DNA of 64,000 nucleotides from Nostoc cf. commune SO-36 (GTDB lineage Bacteria; Cyanobacteriota; Cyanobacteriia; Cyanobacteriales; Nostocaceae). Positions 18,801-29,159 of this stretch are shown piece by piece. Position 1 is the first letter of the stretch; every line of letters begins with the position of its first letter. The position numbers and the translations under genes were made by a program. The stretch lies in NCBI RefSeq assembly GCF_023734775.1, contig NZ_AP025732.1, positions 1,488,001-1,552,000 of the forward strand. The letters run 5' to 3'. The notes beneath the pieces were generated by a model that was not told where the DNA came from, did not search any database, and saw only the letters and a program-made list of their open reading frames with translations.

Positions 18801-18863
18801 AACGAAGAATATGATCTGGACTTGCCTTCTTCCTGTAACGCTGGTTTTTGCTCCGTAACAGAA
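18801..18863 (+). pseudogene. Fragment of a second ferredoxin
   Basis: Just after the ferredoxin stop, the frame from 18801 reads NEEYDLDLPSSCNAGFCSV, matching the cluster-binding loop of plant-type ferredoxins (AEEQGxDLPxSCRAGxCSxC). Only about 20 residues remain. It is best explained as the relic of a tandem ferredoxin gene or of a duplication. Confidence 0.55.
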
Positions 18864-18989
18864 AAAAGGGAAGAAGGAATAAATCTGTATTGAATTTTGT
18901 TCAAAAATCAAACAGGAGTCCTAAATTATATGTCGTGTGCAACTTTTACAAAAATACTCGTTGAAAGCCCTTGACTAACAGGCGCTACG

Positions 18990-19378
18990 CGCCGTATTAC
19001 GTACTTTAGGCAAGGGATGAAAACGGTTTGAGGTTGTTTACGCCTCAGTCACGTTCTGGTAAAATTACGTTTAACAGGAACGGTAATCAACCTGTATAAA
19101 AACCTAAATGCCTAACGGCAATCTGTACCTTGACAATTGAAGATATGGGGTTCTATTCCATAGTTCTAGTTCCTGCCCAGGAATAGGTAAAATCTTCATG
19201 GGGACTAGGCGATCAGAATTTCAATCAAACAAATTTTGGAATCATCCAACTACCGAGGGGCACTCGGAAAGTTAACGCTTGAGGAGAGAACCACCTCTGG
19301 GTTAGATACCGCAAGGGGTCTAATTTAAGTGGACTCGCTGAACCAAGATCCTCGTACCTTTAGGTCGAGGAGTGTCAA
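18990..19378 (+). mobile_element. IS200/IS605-type remnant: tnpB tail plus right-end hairpin
   Basis: Around 19028-19102 the sequence reads, across one frameshift, like a cyanobacterial TnpB C-terminus (GFEVVYAS then SRSGKITFNRNGNQPV and stop). At 19349-19371 a hairpin (TCCTCG.ACCT / AGGT.CGAGGA) is followed by AGTGTCAA, the layout I know from right ends of cyanobacterial IS605/IS1341-type elements. Between them are several further hairpins (CCGAG-GGGCA-CTCGG near 19254, TTAGATACC-GCAA-GGGGTCTAA near 19302). This resembles the structured RNA made from TnpB element 3' ends. Neither the left end nor the tnpB body is present. Confidence 0.5.
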
Positions 19379-19419
19379 TCAAACCTAGCCCCCTTCCACT
19401 TAAAGTAAGAGGGGGAAAA

Positions 19420-19456
19420 TTCTATTCCTCTGTCCTTTTAGGACAGAGGAATAGAA
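19420..19456. terminator. Perfect 16-bp stem hairpin
   Basis: TTCTATTCCTCTGTCC, loop TTTTA, then the exact complement GGACAGAGGAATAGAA. It lies between the mobile-element remnant and the end of the Ycf45-like gene. There is no long T tract on either side, so it may be a transcript-stabilising structure or a short repeat instead of a true terminator. Confidence 0.5.
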
Positions 19457-19535
19457 GTAATATTCAGAATATTAAAATAATTCGTAGGTTCAGTTGAGCG
19501 GTTACTTAATGAAGTCGAGTTGCTGATTAACAATG

Positions 19536-19587
19536 AACCTCACTCTTAACCCCTCTTCGCAATGCGGAGAGGGGTTAGGGTGAGGTT
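19536..19587. terminator. Long inverted repeat at the end of the Ycf45-like gene
   Basis: AACCTCACTCTTAACCCCTC and its near-complement GAGGGGTTAGGGTGAGGTT form a stem of about 24 pairs with few mismatches. It reaches into the stop codon of the minus-strand gene ending at 19586. Related strings (CCTAACCC/GGGTTAGGG) recur near 56405, so it is probably a dispersed repeat that also serves as a 3' structure. Confidence 0.5.
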
Positions 19588-21319
19588 ACGCCGGATAAAT
19601 CCGTAAGCGGCGATTTGGTTCTTCACCAAAACTATGCGACTTGAGGCGATAATGTTCTACCAACTCATGTTGCATTTTGCGAACTTGGGGAGAACGTGGT
19701 AATAACTCCACTGGCTGTCCTTTCGGAATCACAATTTGCTCAACAGCAAGTCTAGCTTCTTCCAAGGCATCCATCTCATCATCACTACCATTGTGCAAAA
19801 ACAATTGTAGTTCTAGATCATCAGCCATTTCTGGATCGTCCATGTTCAGCAACCGCCGCAAACCACGGGTAATTTGCGGAATGGTGCTGGACTTAATCAT
19901 GTGGATGGGTACATGACGGGCTTTGGCCATTTGGCGCAATTTGGCGTGGTTTTTGACGTGCGATCGCAATGCTAAAATTGCATCAGCACTATCTATATCT
20001 TTTGTCAATACTACAGGTAAAGTTAGCACGCTAATTACCTGTTCTAGTTGGTGGCGGCTAACCCCATAAGGGTAAACGTGCAATGGCAAATCTTCACCAT
20101 TCGGCCCTGGCACTCTTGTAGCAGCATTTAGATCAATGCTTTCAGAATAATTGAAAGATTCATCCAGCAAACGGTCAAACTCACTGCGCCCAGTTACCCG
20201 CTCTACAGGCAATTGTGGCAATGCTACCATTTGTCCAGATGAACGCCAGCCATTAGACGGCCGCGCCGATGGGAAAGATTCTTCCACGGTCGCTAGCTGT
20301 CCACCACGACCGTTGACAACAGCTAACTGCCTTGTAACAGCAATTTTACCTTGGTCATCAACGGTTCTCGTTTGTGGGGTAGCCTGACGACCCCGCAACA
20401 GATTATCTACTGTGTCAGCAACACTTTCGTGTACTGTCCAGCGTTGGCGTTCCAACATTTCCACAGCAATTTCAAAGGTAGGTGGGGCTTTACGCTCCAA
20501 AACAGTCTTTTGACTGCCCCGCCGTCTGGCTTCGTCGTCTCCCAGTGTCACAGCTTGGATACCCCCAACTAAATCAGCCAGGGTGGGGTTTTTAATCAGG
20601 TTTTCAATCTGATTTCCGTGGGCAGTCCCTACCAACTGTACACCCCGTTCCGCAATGGTACGAGCCGCTAAAGCTTCGAGTTCTGTGCCAATTTCATCAA
20701 TGACAATGACTTCTGGCATGTGGTTTTCTACTGCCTCAATCATCACCTGATGCTGTTGGTTTGGATGAGCAACTTGCATTCGCCGAGCGCGACCAATAGC
20801 GGGGTGGGCAACATCACCATCCCCAGCGATTTCGTTGGAGGTGTCAATAATTACCACTCGCTTATGTAATTCATCGGCTAAAACACGGGCAATTTCCCGT
20901 AAGGCAGTAGTTTTGCCCACGCCTGGACGCCCCAGCATGAGAATCGATTTACCCGTTTCTACCAAATCGCGGATCATGCCAATGGTTCCGAATATCGCCC
21001 GACCGACGCGACAGGTCAAGCCAATAATCTTACCAGTGCGGTTGCGGATGGCGCTGATCCGATGCAAAGTTTGCTCAATTCCTGCTCGATTATCTCCGCC
21101 AAAGATTCCAACTCGTTGAATACAATCATCTATCTGTTCTTGAGTAACGGGTACTTCGCTCAGATACTCAGCTTGATTAGGAAAGCGAGCCTCTGGGCGA
21201 CGACCCAAATCCAAGACCACTTCTACTAAACTATCTCGTTTGGGATGATTCTCTAGTACTTGTCGCAGGTCTTGGGGCAAAATGTCTAATAACTTTTGGA
21301 GATCGTCTGTAATCGTCAT
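19586..21319 (-). CDS. Ycf45-like AAA ATPase with R3H-type C-terminus
   Basis: 577 residues from ATG 21319 (MTITDDLQKLLDILPQDLRQ); an in-frame TTG at 21343 would add eight residues. The ATPase domain has the P-loop LMLGRPGVGKTTALREIAR at about residue 135, the Walker B stretch EVIVIDEIGTELEALAARTI, and GTAHGNQIENLIKNPTLADL. This is the SpoIIIAA/Ycf45 type ATPase encoded in cyanobacteria and some plastids. The C-terminal 100 residues contain a basic R3H-like nucleic-acid-binding region. The role in cells is not established. The frame is intact, in contrast to both neighbours. Confidence 0.8.
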   Translation of the reverse strand: MTITDDLQKLLDILPQDLRQVLENHPKRDSLVEVVLDLGRRPEARFPNQAEYLSEVPVTQEQIDDCIQRVGIFGGDNRAGIEQTLHRISAIRNRTGKIIGLTCRVGRAIFGTIGMIRDLVETGKSILMLGRPGVGKTTALREIARVLADELHKRVVIIDTSNEIAGDGDVAHPAIGRARRMQVAHPNQQHQVMIEAVENHMPEVIVIDEIGTELEALAARTIAERGVQLVGTAHGNQIENLIKNPTLADLVGGIQAVTLGDDEARRRGSQKTVLERKAPPTFEIAVEMLERQRWTVHESVADTVDNLLRGRQATPQTRTVDDQGKIAVTRQLAVVNGRGGQLATVEESFPSARPSNGWRSSGQMVALPQLPVERVTGRSEFDRLLDESFNYSESIDLNAATRVPGPNGEDLPLHVYPYGVSRHQLEQVISVLTLPVVLTKDIDSADAILALRSHVKNHAKLRQMAKARHVPIHMIKSSTIPQITRGLRRLLNMDDPEMADDLELQLFLHNGSDDEMDALEEARLAVEQIVIPKGQPVELLPRSPQVRKMQHELVEHYRLKSHSFGEEPNRRLRIYPA

Positions 21320-21412
21320 GCTTTCTATTAGTGACGGAAACAAACGTAAATCAATGCTTTCAGTCTTCGCTCTTTCTTAGATGCTCATCCTAATGCTCAA
21401 AACATATAGCGA

Positions 21413-22572
21413 TTAGCGCTCGTGCTGTGACTTTATCTGGGAAACGAGAGAATGGGCAAGTTCTACAGCTTGCCAAAGTAATATGTCATCTCTTCTAGGC
21501 GAACAGTCGCCTTTACGTGGTGTTATTTACCTCCTTATTCTCTAACTGTTCGAGAATTGGTGACAGCAGTACACGGGCGTAGCTACCGTAGGCAACCCGG
21601 AAATTTTGGATTTTGGATTTTGGATTTTAGATTGTGGATTGGTGTCTTCTAATCCAAAATCTAAAATCGGCAATCTAAAATCGCTCAGTAGTCCCATTGC
21701 CCTTAACTTAGCAACGGCTATAGCTATTTGTGCCACCTGCTAACTTGCACATATCCCGGTAACTTAGCTGCCAAAACTTTTTGTCCTAATTTCACCGAGG
21801 CTATTGTGGTGCCATCGCCAATATCACCACTCATAGGACGACCATCAGTTTGCCAAATTAAAGCACTCTTGAATGGGACAATTAGCTTATGCAGTGCTTT
21901 TAGGTAATCAGTCATCCCTTCGCCATCGGGACAGCTGATAGCTAGTAACTTTAGTTGATCAGCCCACGGTGAAATTGCTTGCCATAATTTCTCAAATTCT
22001 GCCAACCGCCCAACTTTTGTATGGATTTCTACGGCATCTACTCCCGTTGACATTACTAAAGGCGCGATCGCTCCCGACGTTGAGGCATACGATGAGGTAC
22101 TAATTCTATTATGCGGACAAATTGGTATGCAACGACCACAGCCATAGCACTTTTCGGATATTACTCCTGAAAAGTCTTCTTTTATACTGTTAAACACAAT
22201 GGCTTGTGCTGGACAAATCCGTTCACAGGGACGTGGGCAGTCTGTAGGACACTTAGTAGGAGCAAATTCTGCTTTCCGAAAATGGGGATCTTCTCCATCG
22301 TTCAGGCTGACCATCAAAAAGGGCGAATTTCCTTTGTACTCAAAGCCTCGCTTTTGGGCATCACTAGCCAGAGATTTGGCTATTTGTAGCCCTGCTTGCG
22401 CTGCTGCAATCACCGCAGGATCAGCTGCAACATCTATGCAGTCAGCGCCCGCCAAAGTATAGGCTAACGTTAAACTTCTGACTGCCGGCAAATGCTGGAA
22501 GCTGGCTCCGCAGATCAGCTTGAACCAGTTACCTTGTTTGAGAGATTGTAAAGGGGCGAACAGATCAGTCAC
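21413..22572 (-). pseudogene. ldpA: LdpA (light-dependent period protein), broken 3' end
   Basis: The first 270 residues are intact: MTDLFAPLQSLKQGNWFKLI, two Fe-S ligand groups (CPTDCPRPCERICP and CYGCGRCIPICPHN) and a barrel-like core. LdpA is an iron-sulfur protein that passes redox information to the Kai clock. As read it stops early after LPGYVQVSRWHK. Further downstream, in other frames, lie TNSY, AVAKLRAMGLL, AYGSYARVLLSPILEQLE and DDILLWQAVELAHSLVSQIK to a stop at 21413-21415, the expected LdpA C-terminus. At least two single-base shifts near 21720-21745 and a repeat insertion at about 21597-21690 separate these pieces. Confidence 0.75.
21597..21690. repeat. AATCTAAAATC-type repeat inserted within ldpA
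   Basis: Tandem GGATTTT heptamers and AATCTAAAATC/GATTTTAGATT units form an imperfect inverted repeat within the ldpA coding region, between MGLL and the AYGSYAR block. Related strings occur in the intergenic DNA near 7705-7735. Insertion of such a repeat into a gene is a sign that it is mobile or has expanded. Confidence 0.6.
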
Positions 22573-22734
22573 ACTTCTATTATGCGTTTATACGATTAAA
22601 AATAGTAGTCTGTGATCAAGAAAAATTCGGATTTCTTGATTTGGAGATTGGGGATTGGGAAATAAATTAGATATTAATTATTTCTTCCTATGCTTTATAC
22701 GCCATCCCTCTACTTTTTTAGGAGGTCGAACTGT

Positions 22735-25700
22735 ATGAGAGTCCATCTAATAACTGTATTTTTCGTAGAAGACTCTGCTGAAGACAGAGCTTTATATCGA
22801 CGCTTCTTAGATCGGGACGATCGCTACACCTACGAAATTTACGAATTTGAGTCTGGCAAAGAAGCGTTGGAAGTTTGTCAATGGAAAACACCGGATGTAA
22901 TTCTATTGGACTACCGATTGCCAGATATGGATGGGCTGGAATTTCTGCATGAATTACAGCGACAAACCCAAGGTAGCCATACATCTGTGATGATGTTAAC
23001 TGGGCAGGGCGACGAAACGATCGCAGTCCAAGCTATCAAGAGTGGGGCGCAAGATTATCTTGTCAAGGGAAAACTGACTGCTGATAATTTACGTCGAGCG
23101 GTTCATGGCGCAAGCAAGCATAAGCAGCTAATGCGGCAGCTAAAACAACAACAAGAACAACAAAAGTTAGTCGGAGCGATCGCTCTGCATATCCGCCAAT
23201 CCTTGAAGCTTCAAGATATCCTCACTACTAGTGTCAAAGAAGTCTGCCAGTTACTCAAGGCTGATCGTGTGTTGGTGTATCAGTTTACTCCTCAAATGCT
23301 GGGTAAGGTCGTAGCAGAGTCAGTATTACCCCAATGGACACCAATCTTGGGATTTGAGATTGAAGATACCTGTTTTCAGCAAAACCGGCGGGGAAAAATC
23401 TGCACAGTGGCGAACATCTACGAAGCGGATTTAAGTGATTGCCATATTCAACTTTTAGAACGGTTTCAGGTGAAGGCGAATTTAGTTGTGCCGATTTTGT
23501 TAGAAAGTAAGGGGACTCCTGAACTGGAACTCTGGGGGTTATTTATTGTGCATCAATGTTCTAGCCCTCGACAATGGCAAACATTTGAGGTGGAATTGCT
23601 CAACCAACTGACGGTGCAATTTGCGATCGCCATCCAACAAGGCGAACTTTACCACAAGCTCGAAACCCTCATACCGAGTTAGAAGCCAAAGTAGAAGAAC
23701 GTATTGCCAAATTGCACCAAAGCAATCGCCGTTTTTATGCCATCTTTAATAATACTTTCCAGTTCACAGGGCTACTAACGCCAGATGGCATTTTACTGGA
23801 GGCCAACCAGGCTGCGCTCAGTTTTGGCGGACTCAGCTTGAAGATGTGATCAATCGCCCTTTTTGGGAAACACACTGGTGGACAATTTCATCGCAAACTC
23901 AAGCAGAATTAAAACAAGCGATCGCTTTGGCAGCTCAAGGAGAGTTTGTCCGCTATGAAGTCGATGTTCTAGGCGCAAATAACCGAGTAATAACAATCGA
24001 TTTTCTTTACGTCCATTGCAAGACGAGACAGGCCAAGTTGTTTTGTTGATTCCAGAAGGGCGAGATATCAGTGAACAACAAGCTGCACTGCGCGAACGCC
24101 AAAAAGCTGAAGAAACCTTGCGCCAAAATGAAGAACGTTGGCAATTAGCGATCGCAGGTACTAAGGAGGGAATTTGGGATTGGGACATATCTACTAATCA
24201 AACCTTCCGTTCTCGGCGTTGGTTCACAATGTTGGGATATGAACCTAACGAACTTAGCGATCGCGATGATGAGTGGAGTATTCGCATTCATCCTGATGAT
24301 TATGCCAGAGTCATGGCTGCACAAGAAGCTTATTTGCTCCGGCAAGTTTCAGATTATAAAGTTGAATATCGTCTCCGTTGCAAAAATGGCAGCTATCGCT
24401 GGTTTAAATCGCGGGCTAAAGGAATTTGGAATAAGCAAGGAAATCCACTGCGATTGGTCGGTTCACTTGAGGATATTACCGATCGCATACAGACTGAAGA
24501 AAGACTCCGACGGAGTGAAGCACTGCTAGCCACTACTCAACAGATTGCCCATGTAGGTAGTTGGGAATTTAATTTAGAAACTAAAAAGCGCTGCTGGTCA
24601 ATAGAAACTTTTCGCATTTTTGGTCTAAATCCAACTCAAAGCGAACCGACCGAAGAAGAATTTCTCCAGATAGTTCACCCAGACGATCGCGCCTGGATGA
24701 AGACCCACATCCAACAGGCAATCGCTCAAGAAACCTTTTTTAATACTGAGTATCGAATTGTTCGACCCGATGGTTTAGTGCGCTACCTTGAGGCGAAAGC
24801 AGAGATAGCTTATGACCCTCAAGGGCAGGCAGTTAAGCTACTGGGATCTGTTCTAGATATTACAGAACGTAAACAAACTGAAGCAGCTTTGGCCAGAAGT
24901 GAAGAACAACTAAGGCTAACGTTAGAATTTAATCACATCGGTATTTGGGATTGGAATCTTAAAACAGGTGAAGTTGTCTGGAACGACAACCATTATCGTT
25001 TGTTAGGTTTAGAGCCAGAAATATCCGTAGCTAGTTATCAGCTATGGCGCGATTGTGTTCATCCAGAGGATGTTGACCAAATTGAGCAAGCTGTATCAAA
25101 TGCTCTGGAACAACATACTAATTTTCAGGGTGAATACCGAGTAATTTATCCTAATGGTAGTGTTCACTGGTTCACAGGGAAAGGGCGGGGCGTTTATAAC
25201 GAAGTAGGCGACCCTGTACAGATGCTAGGAGTAATTATTGACATCAGCGATGTCTACGACGAGCTTCGCTTACGCAAACAAGCAGAAGCAGCCTTGCGAG
25301 AAAGTGAAGCAAGGTTCCAGGCATTTATGAACAACAGCCCAGTACTAGCGTGGATCTCTAATACAGATGGGCATATACTTTACTCAAACCAAGTATACTT
25401 GCGGACATTTCAATTACTACCCGAACAGGTAATTGGGCAATCAGTTTTTGACCTTTACCATAGATGAAGTTAACTTTCGCAGCATTTCGAGCATATTCAG
25501 ACAGTTACACAACAAATCAGGCAATTGAGACAATCAAAGTTGCTTCTCGAACAGATGGCATTCTTGGTGAGTTCTTGGTATACAAATTCCCAATTCTCGG
25601 ATTGTCTGAACAAAAATTAGTGGGTAGGGTAGCGATCGACATCACAGAACGTAAAATTTTAGAACGAGAACTGGCTCACAAGCAAAATTTATTGGATACT

Positions 25701-27059
25701 TTTATCAATAGCGCACCCGTTGGTATAACCATTCTGGATCGGCAACTGCGTTACTCATTGATTAATGAAGCATTAGCAGAAATTAATGGTATTCCCGCAG
25801 CCGCGCATATTGGTAAAACTCTGTGGGAGATTGTCCCTGATTTGGCATCAAGGCTCGAACCGATCTTTCAAAATGTTTTAACTACAGGTGAAGCGATTCT
25901 GGATTTTGAGATCAGTGGAGAAACCCCAAAACTCCCAGGTGTAATCAGAACTTGGCTAGCTTCTTATTTTCCAATTCAGTCTGAAGCCGATCAACCCACT
26001 AGCATGGGCATGGTTGTAGTTGAAATCAGCGATCGCAAACGCGCTGAACAAATGTTAGAGTTGCAAGCAGTAATTATCCGCAACATGGCGGAGGGAATTT
26101 GCCTAATTCGTGCCACAGATGATGTGTTTGTCTACACCAATCCTAAATTTGAACAGATGTTTGGTTATGACCCTGGTGAATTAATTGGCAAGCATGTGTC
26201 AATTGTTAACCACGGAAATGAACTTATGACACCTGAAGATGTTAACCAGGCCATTAGAACTAATATCTTACAACAGAGTGAAGCAAGCTATGAGGTTCAT
26301 AATGTTAAAAAAGATGGCAGTTTATTCTGGTGTAGCGCTACTGCTTCCGTTTTTAGGCATCCTGAGTATGGAAATGTCCTTGTAGCTGTTCAACAAGATA
26401 TCACCGAGCAAAAGCAAGCGGAGGAAACAATTAAAGCCTCTCTGAAAGAAAAGGAAGTATTACTTAAAGAAATTCACCATCGTGTAAAAAATAATTTAGG
26501 AATCGTCAGCAGTTTACTGCAAATGCAGTGCCGACGGACACAAGATCCTGTAGTAACAGCAATTTTGCGCGATAGCCAAAACCGTATTGCTTCTATTGCC
26601 TTAGTTCATGAAAAGTTGTACCGTTCTGAAGACCTCGCCGATATTGATTTTGCTCAATATATCCCAGATTTAATAACTCATTTATTTGATTCTTATAATG
26701 TTAGTTCCAGCCCGATTACGCTTAATATTCAAGTTGATAATGCTAGCCTCGACATCGAAACCGCAATTCCTTGTGGCTTGATTATCAATGAACTGGTTTC
26801 CAATGCTTTAAAATATGCCTTTGTAGGTAATCGTGGAGGCGAAATTGAGGTTAAGTTTTATCAAGAACCGGAATCTACTTTGACACTTATTATCCGAGAT
26901 AATGGTGTTGGTTTACCTGAAAATTTTGATAGCAAAAAAGCTAAAACACTCGGCATAACACTAGTTCAGGGTTTAGTCAAGCAGCTAAGAGGAAAGCTTG
27001 AAATTAACTCTCAACAGGGAACAGAGTTCAAAATTACTTTTACAAATATTCGGTCATAA
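22735..27059 (+). pseudogene. Giant hybrid sensor kinase REC-GAF-multiPAS-HisKA_2, multiple frameshifts
   Basis: ATG 22735 is supported by AGGAGG at 22720-22725. Reading across frames gives one protein of about 1440 residues. Order: receiver (FFVEDSAEDRA, ILLDYRLPDMDG, YLVKGK), GAF at about 23180-23650, then a series of PAS/PAC domains (about 23720-26420), a HisKA_2-type dimerisation domain (LLKEIHHRVKNNLGIVSSLL near 26462) and an ATPase domain (LIINELVSNALKYAF, IIRDNGVGLPENFD). Single bases are missing near 23671 (LNTELEAK), 23836 (LSLEDVIN) and 24002 (IDFSLRPL), and several shifts lie within 25455-25520. As read it splits into at least four pieces, separating input domains from the kinase core. 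Confidence 0.75.
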
Positions 27060-27061
27060 AC

Positions 27062-28666
27062 ATGATTAGTATCCCCTCAAACACAGTGAAAAAGGAGACA
27101 GTTAAAGTCCTTGTCGTTGAAGATGAGTATATTCTTGCTATCAACTTACAAGAAACTTTAGAGTCTTTGGGATACGTTGTCTTAGATATTGCCGACTCCG
27201 CAGAAGGAGCGATCGCAAGAGCGACTAAGCTACGCCCAAACTTGATTCTAATGGATATCAGGTTACGAGGTGAAATAGACGGCATTCAGGCAGCAGAGCA
27301 AATTTGGCATAATCTGCAAATCCCTGTTATCTATGTCACAGGTCACTCTGATAAGTTCACTGTAGAACGGGCAACCCTGACATCCCCTTTTGGGTATATT
27401 CTTAAACCCATCAAAGAGCAAGAACTTTATGTTGCCATTCAAACAGCACTCAATCGCTATGATCGCGAGCAATTTTTGAGTTCTGTGCTTCGAGGAATGG
27501 GTGATGGGGTAATTGTAGTAGACAATGAATTACATATTAAATATATCAATCAGGTAGCTGAAGCTCTGACGGGGTGGCGATGGAACGAAGCTAAGAACAG
27601 GATGTTAACTGAAGTTATCAAACTTATTGATGAGCAAACTCAGCTTTCGGTAGAAAATCCAATTATCGCAGCCCTCCAACAAGAAACTATTGTCTATCTA
27701 AGCAGTGGCGTTTTACTAGTTCCTAAAAACGGGATAAATATACCAATAGCTGACAGTGCTACTCCCCTCAGAAATAATAATGGTGTAATTACAGGAGCAA
27801 TCCTAGTTTTCCGAGATGACACACAACGACGGTTAACTGAAGAACGTAATCTCGCAAGTGAACGTGCCCGACAACTAGAAATTCAAGTGGCAGAACTTCA
27901 ACGGCTGAACCAGTTGAAAGAAGATTTTCTGGCAACCACTTCTCATGAAATGCGAACGCCCTTATCAAACATCAAAATGGCAATCTCCGTACTAGAAAAT
28001 ATTCTTGATCAGCAGGGTATTTTAAATGCAAAGGCACTTTCCCCATCTGAATCTGTAGCCCGCTATTTAAGTATTCTGCGCGATCAGTGCGAACAAGAAC
28101 TAGATTTAGTAGATAATTTACTGCATATACGGATGATTGATGCAGATATCTATCCTTTAGAATTAACTTCAATTCAACTCCAAAGATGGCTGCCTCACGT
28201 TGCCGAGTATTTTCAGGAACGCGCTCAAGCTAGGCAACAGTCTTTTAAACTTAGCGTTGCTCCAAATTTACCACCCTTAGTTTCAGACTTGTCTAGCTTG
28301 ACCGAAATTATCTCAGAGTTACTCAACAATGCTTGTAAATATACACCGCCTGATGGACAGATTGCAGTCGATGTTCAGCTAATCGACACTAATGAAGATG
28401 CTGAATCTGGTGTATTACTTAATTTTCCATCTCCCTACTTTCAAATTGAAATTAGCAATTCTGGGGTGATAATTCCGAAAAAAGAACAATCTCGAATCTT
28501 TGAGCCGTTTTACCGAATTCCTCAAAGCGAACGCTGGCAACAGAGTGGCACAGGATTAGGTTTAGCATTAGTGAAGAAGTTAGTCAAATATCTCCAAGGC
28601 ACAATAGAAGTTACCAGCACTCAAGGCTGGACAACGTTTACAGTTAAACTGCCGTTGAGTCTTTGA
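27062..28666 (+). CDS. Hybrid histidine kinase: receiver-PAS-HisKA-ATPase
   Basis: 534 residues, intact. Receiver domain about 14-130 (VLVVEDEYILA, LILMDIRLRGEIDG, GYILKPIKE), all phosphorylation residues present. PAS about 140-260, a short coiled coil, then HisKA with His in LATTSHEMRTPLSNIKMA at about 300, and an ATPase domain with LLNNACKYTPPDG (N box) and GTGLGLALVKKLV (G2 box). The start is only two bases after the stop of the preceding giant kinase, so they form an operon and probably one signalling pair in which phosphate could pass to this receiver. No output DNA-binding domain and no membrane segment are seen. Confidence 0.85.
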   Translation: MISIPSNTVKKETVKVLVVEDEYILAINLQETLESLGYVVLDIADSAEGAIARATKLRPNLILMDIRLRGEIDGIQAAEQIWHNLQIPVIYVTGHSDKFTVERATLTSPFGYILKPIKEQELYVAIQTALNRYDREQFLSSVLRGMGDGVIVVDNELHIKYINQVAEALTGWRWNEAKNRMLTEVIKLIDEQTQLSVENPIIAALQQETIVYLSSGVLLVPKNGINIPIADSATPLRNNNGVITGAILVFRDDTQRRLTEERNLASERARQLEIQVAELQRLNQLKEDFLATTSHEMRTPLSNIKMAISVLENILDQQGILNAKALSPSESVARYLSILRDQCEQELDLVDNLLHIRMIDADIYPLELTSIQLQRWLPHVAEYFQERAQARQQSFKLSVAPNLPPLVSDLSSLTEIISELLNNACKYTPPDGQIAVDVQLIDTNEDAESGVLLNFPSPYFQIEISNSGVIIPKKEQSRIFEPFYRIPQSERWQQSGTGLGLALVKKLVKYLQGTIEVTSTQGWTTFTVKLPLSL

Positions 28667-28777
28667 TGTATTTGTCATTTGTAATTGTCTCCCCATTGCC
28701 CGAAAGAGTTCAAAGTACGTCAAAATCTAAATAAACGCGATGCCTGCGGCAGGCTACGCCTACGCATATTACCGACA

Positions 28778-29137
28778 ATGCAGATTACTCAAAGTCTCCA
28801 TACAGCGATTCTTGTGACTGACTTAGAACGCTCCGAGCAATTTTATGGCAAAGTGTTGGGATTATCTAAAATAGATCGTTCCCTGAAATACGCTGGCGCA
28901 TGGTATCAAGTCGGCAACTACCAACTTCACCTGATAGTTGCGCCTACTGTCCCCACGAAAAACCCAAACGAAAAATGGGGGCGCAATCCCCACATTGCTT
29001 TCTCTGTTGCTGACTTAGACACCGCCAAACAGGAATTACTAAATCATAATTATCCCATTCAAACCAGCGCCTCCGGTCGCGCTGCCCTGTTCACTCAAGA
29101 TCCTGATGGGAATATTATCGAGTTGAGTCAGCAGTGA
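28778..29137 (+). CDS. VOC family (glyoxalase-like) protein
   Basis: 119 residues from ATG 28778 (MQITQSLHTAILVTDLERSE). The upstream in-frame extension reads through a dispersed GCCTGCGGCAGGCTACGCC repeat and is not credible. It is one glyoxalase/bleomycin-resistance fold of two beta-alpha-beta modules: HTAILVTDLERSEQFYGKVL, and HIAFSVADLDTAKQELL with a final DPDGNIIELSQQ. His, Gln and Glu positions typical of metal ligands in this superfamily are present (His in HTAIL and NPHIAFS, Glu in IIELS). The substrate is unknown. It is followed directly by the tandem 9-bp repeat. Confidence 0.75.
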   Translation: MQITQSLHTAILVTDLERSEQFYGKVLGLSKIDRSLKYAGAWYQVGNYQLHLIVAPTVPTKNPNEKWGRNPHIAFSVADLDTAKQELLNHNYPIQTSASGRAALFTQDPDGNIIELSQQ

Positions 29138-29159
29138 GGAAGCAGGGGAGGCAGGGGGA

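Noticed and set aside
19130..19378. 6S RNA, RNase P RNA or tmRNA
   Set aside because: None of the conserved sequence blocks of these RNAs is seen; the end hairpin with AGTGTCAA fits an IS200/IS605-type right end better.
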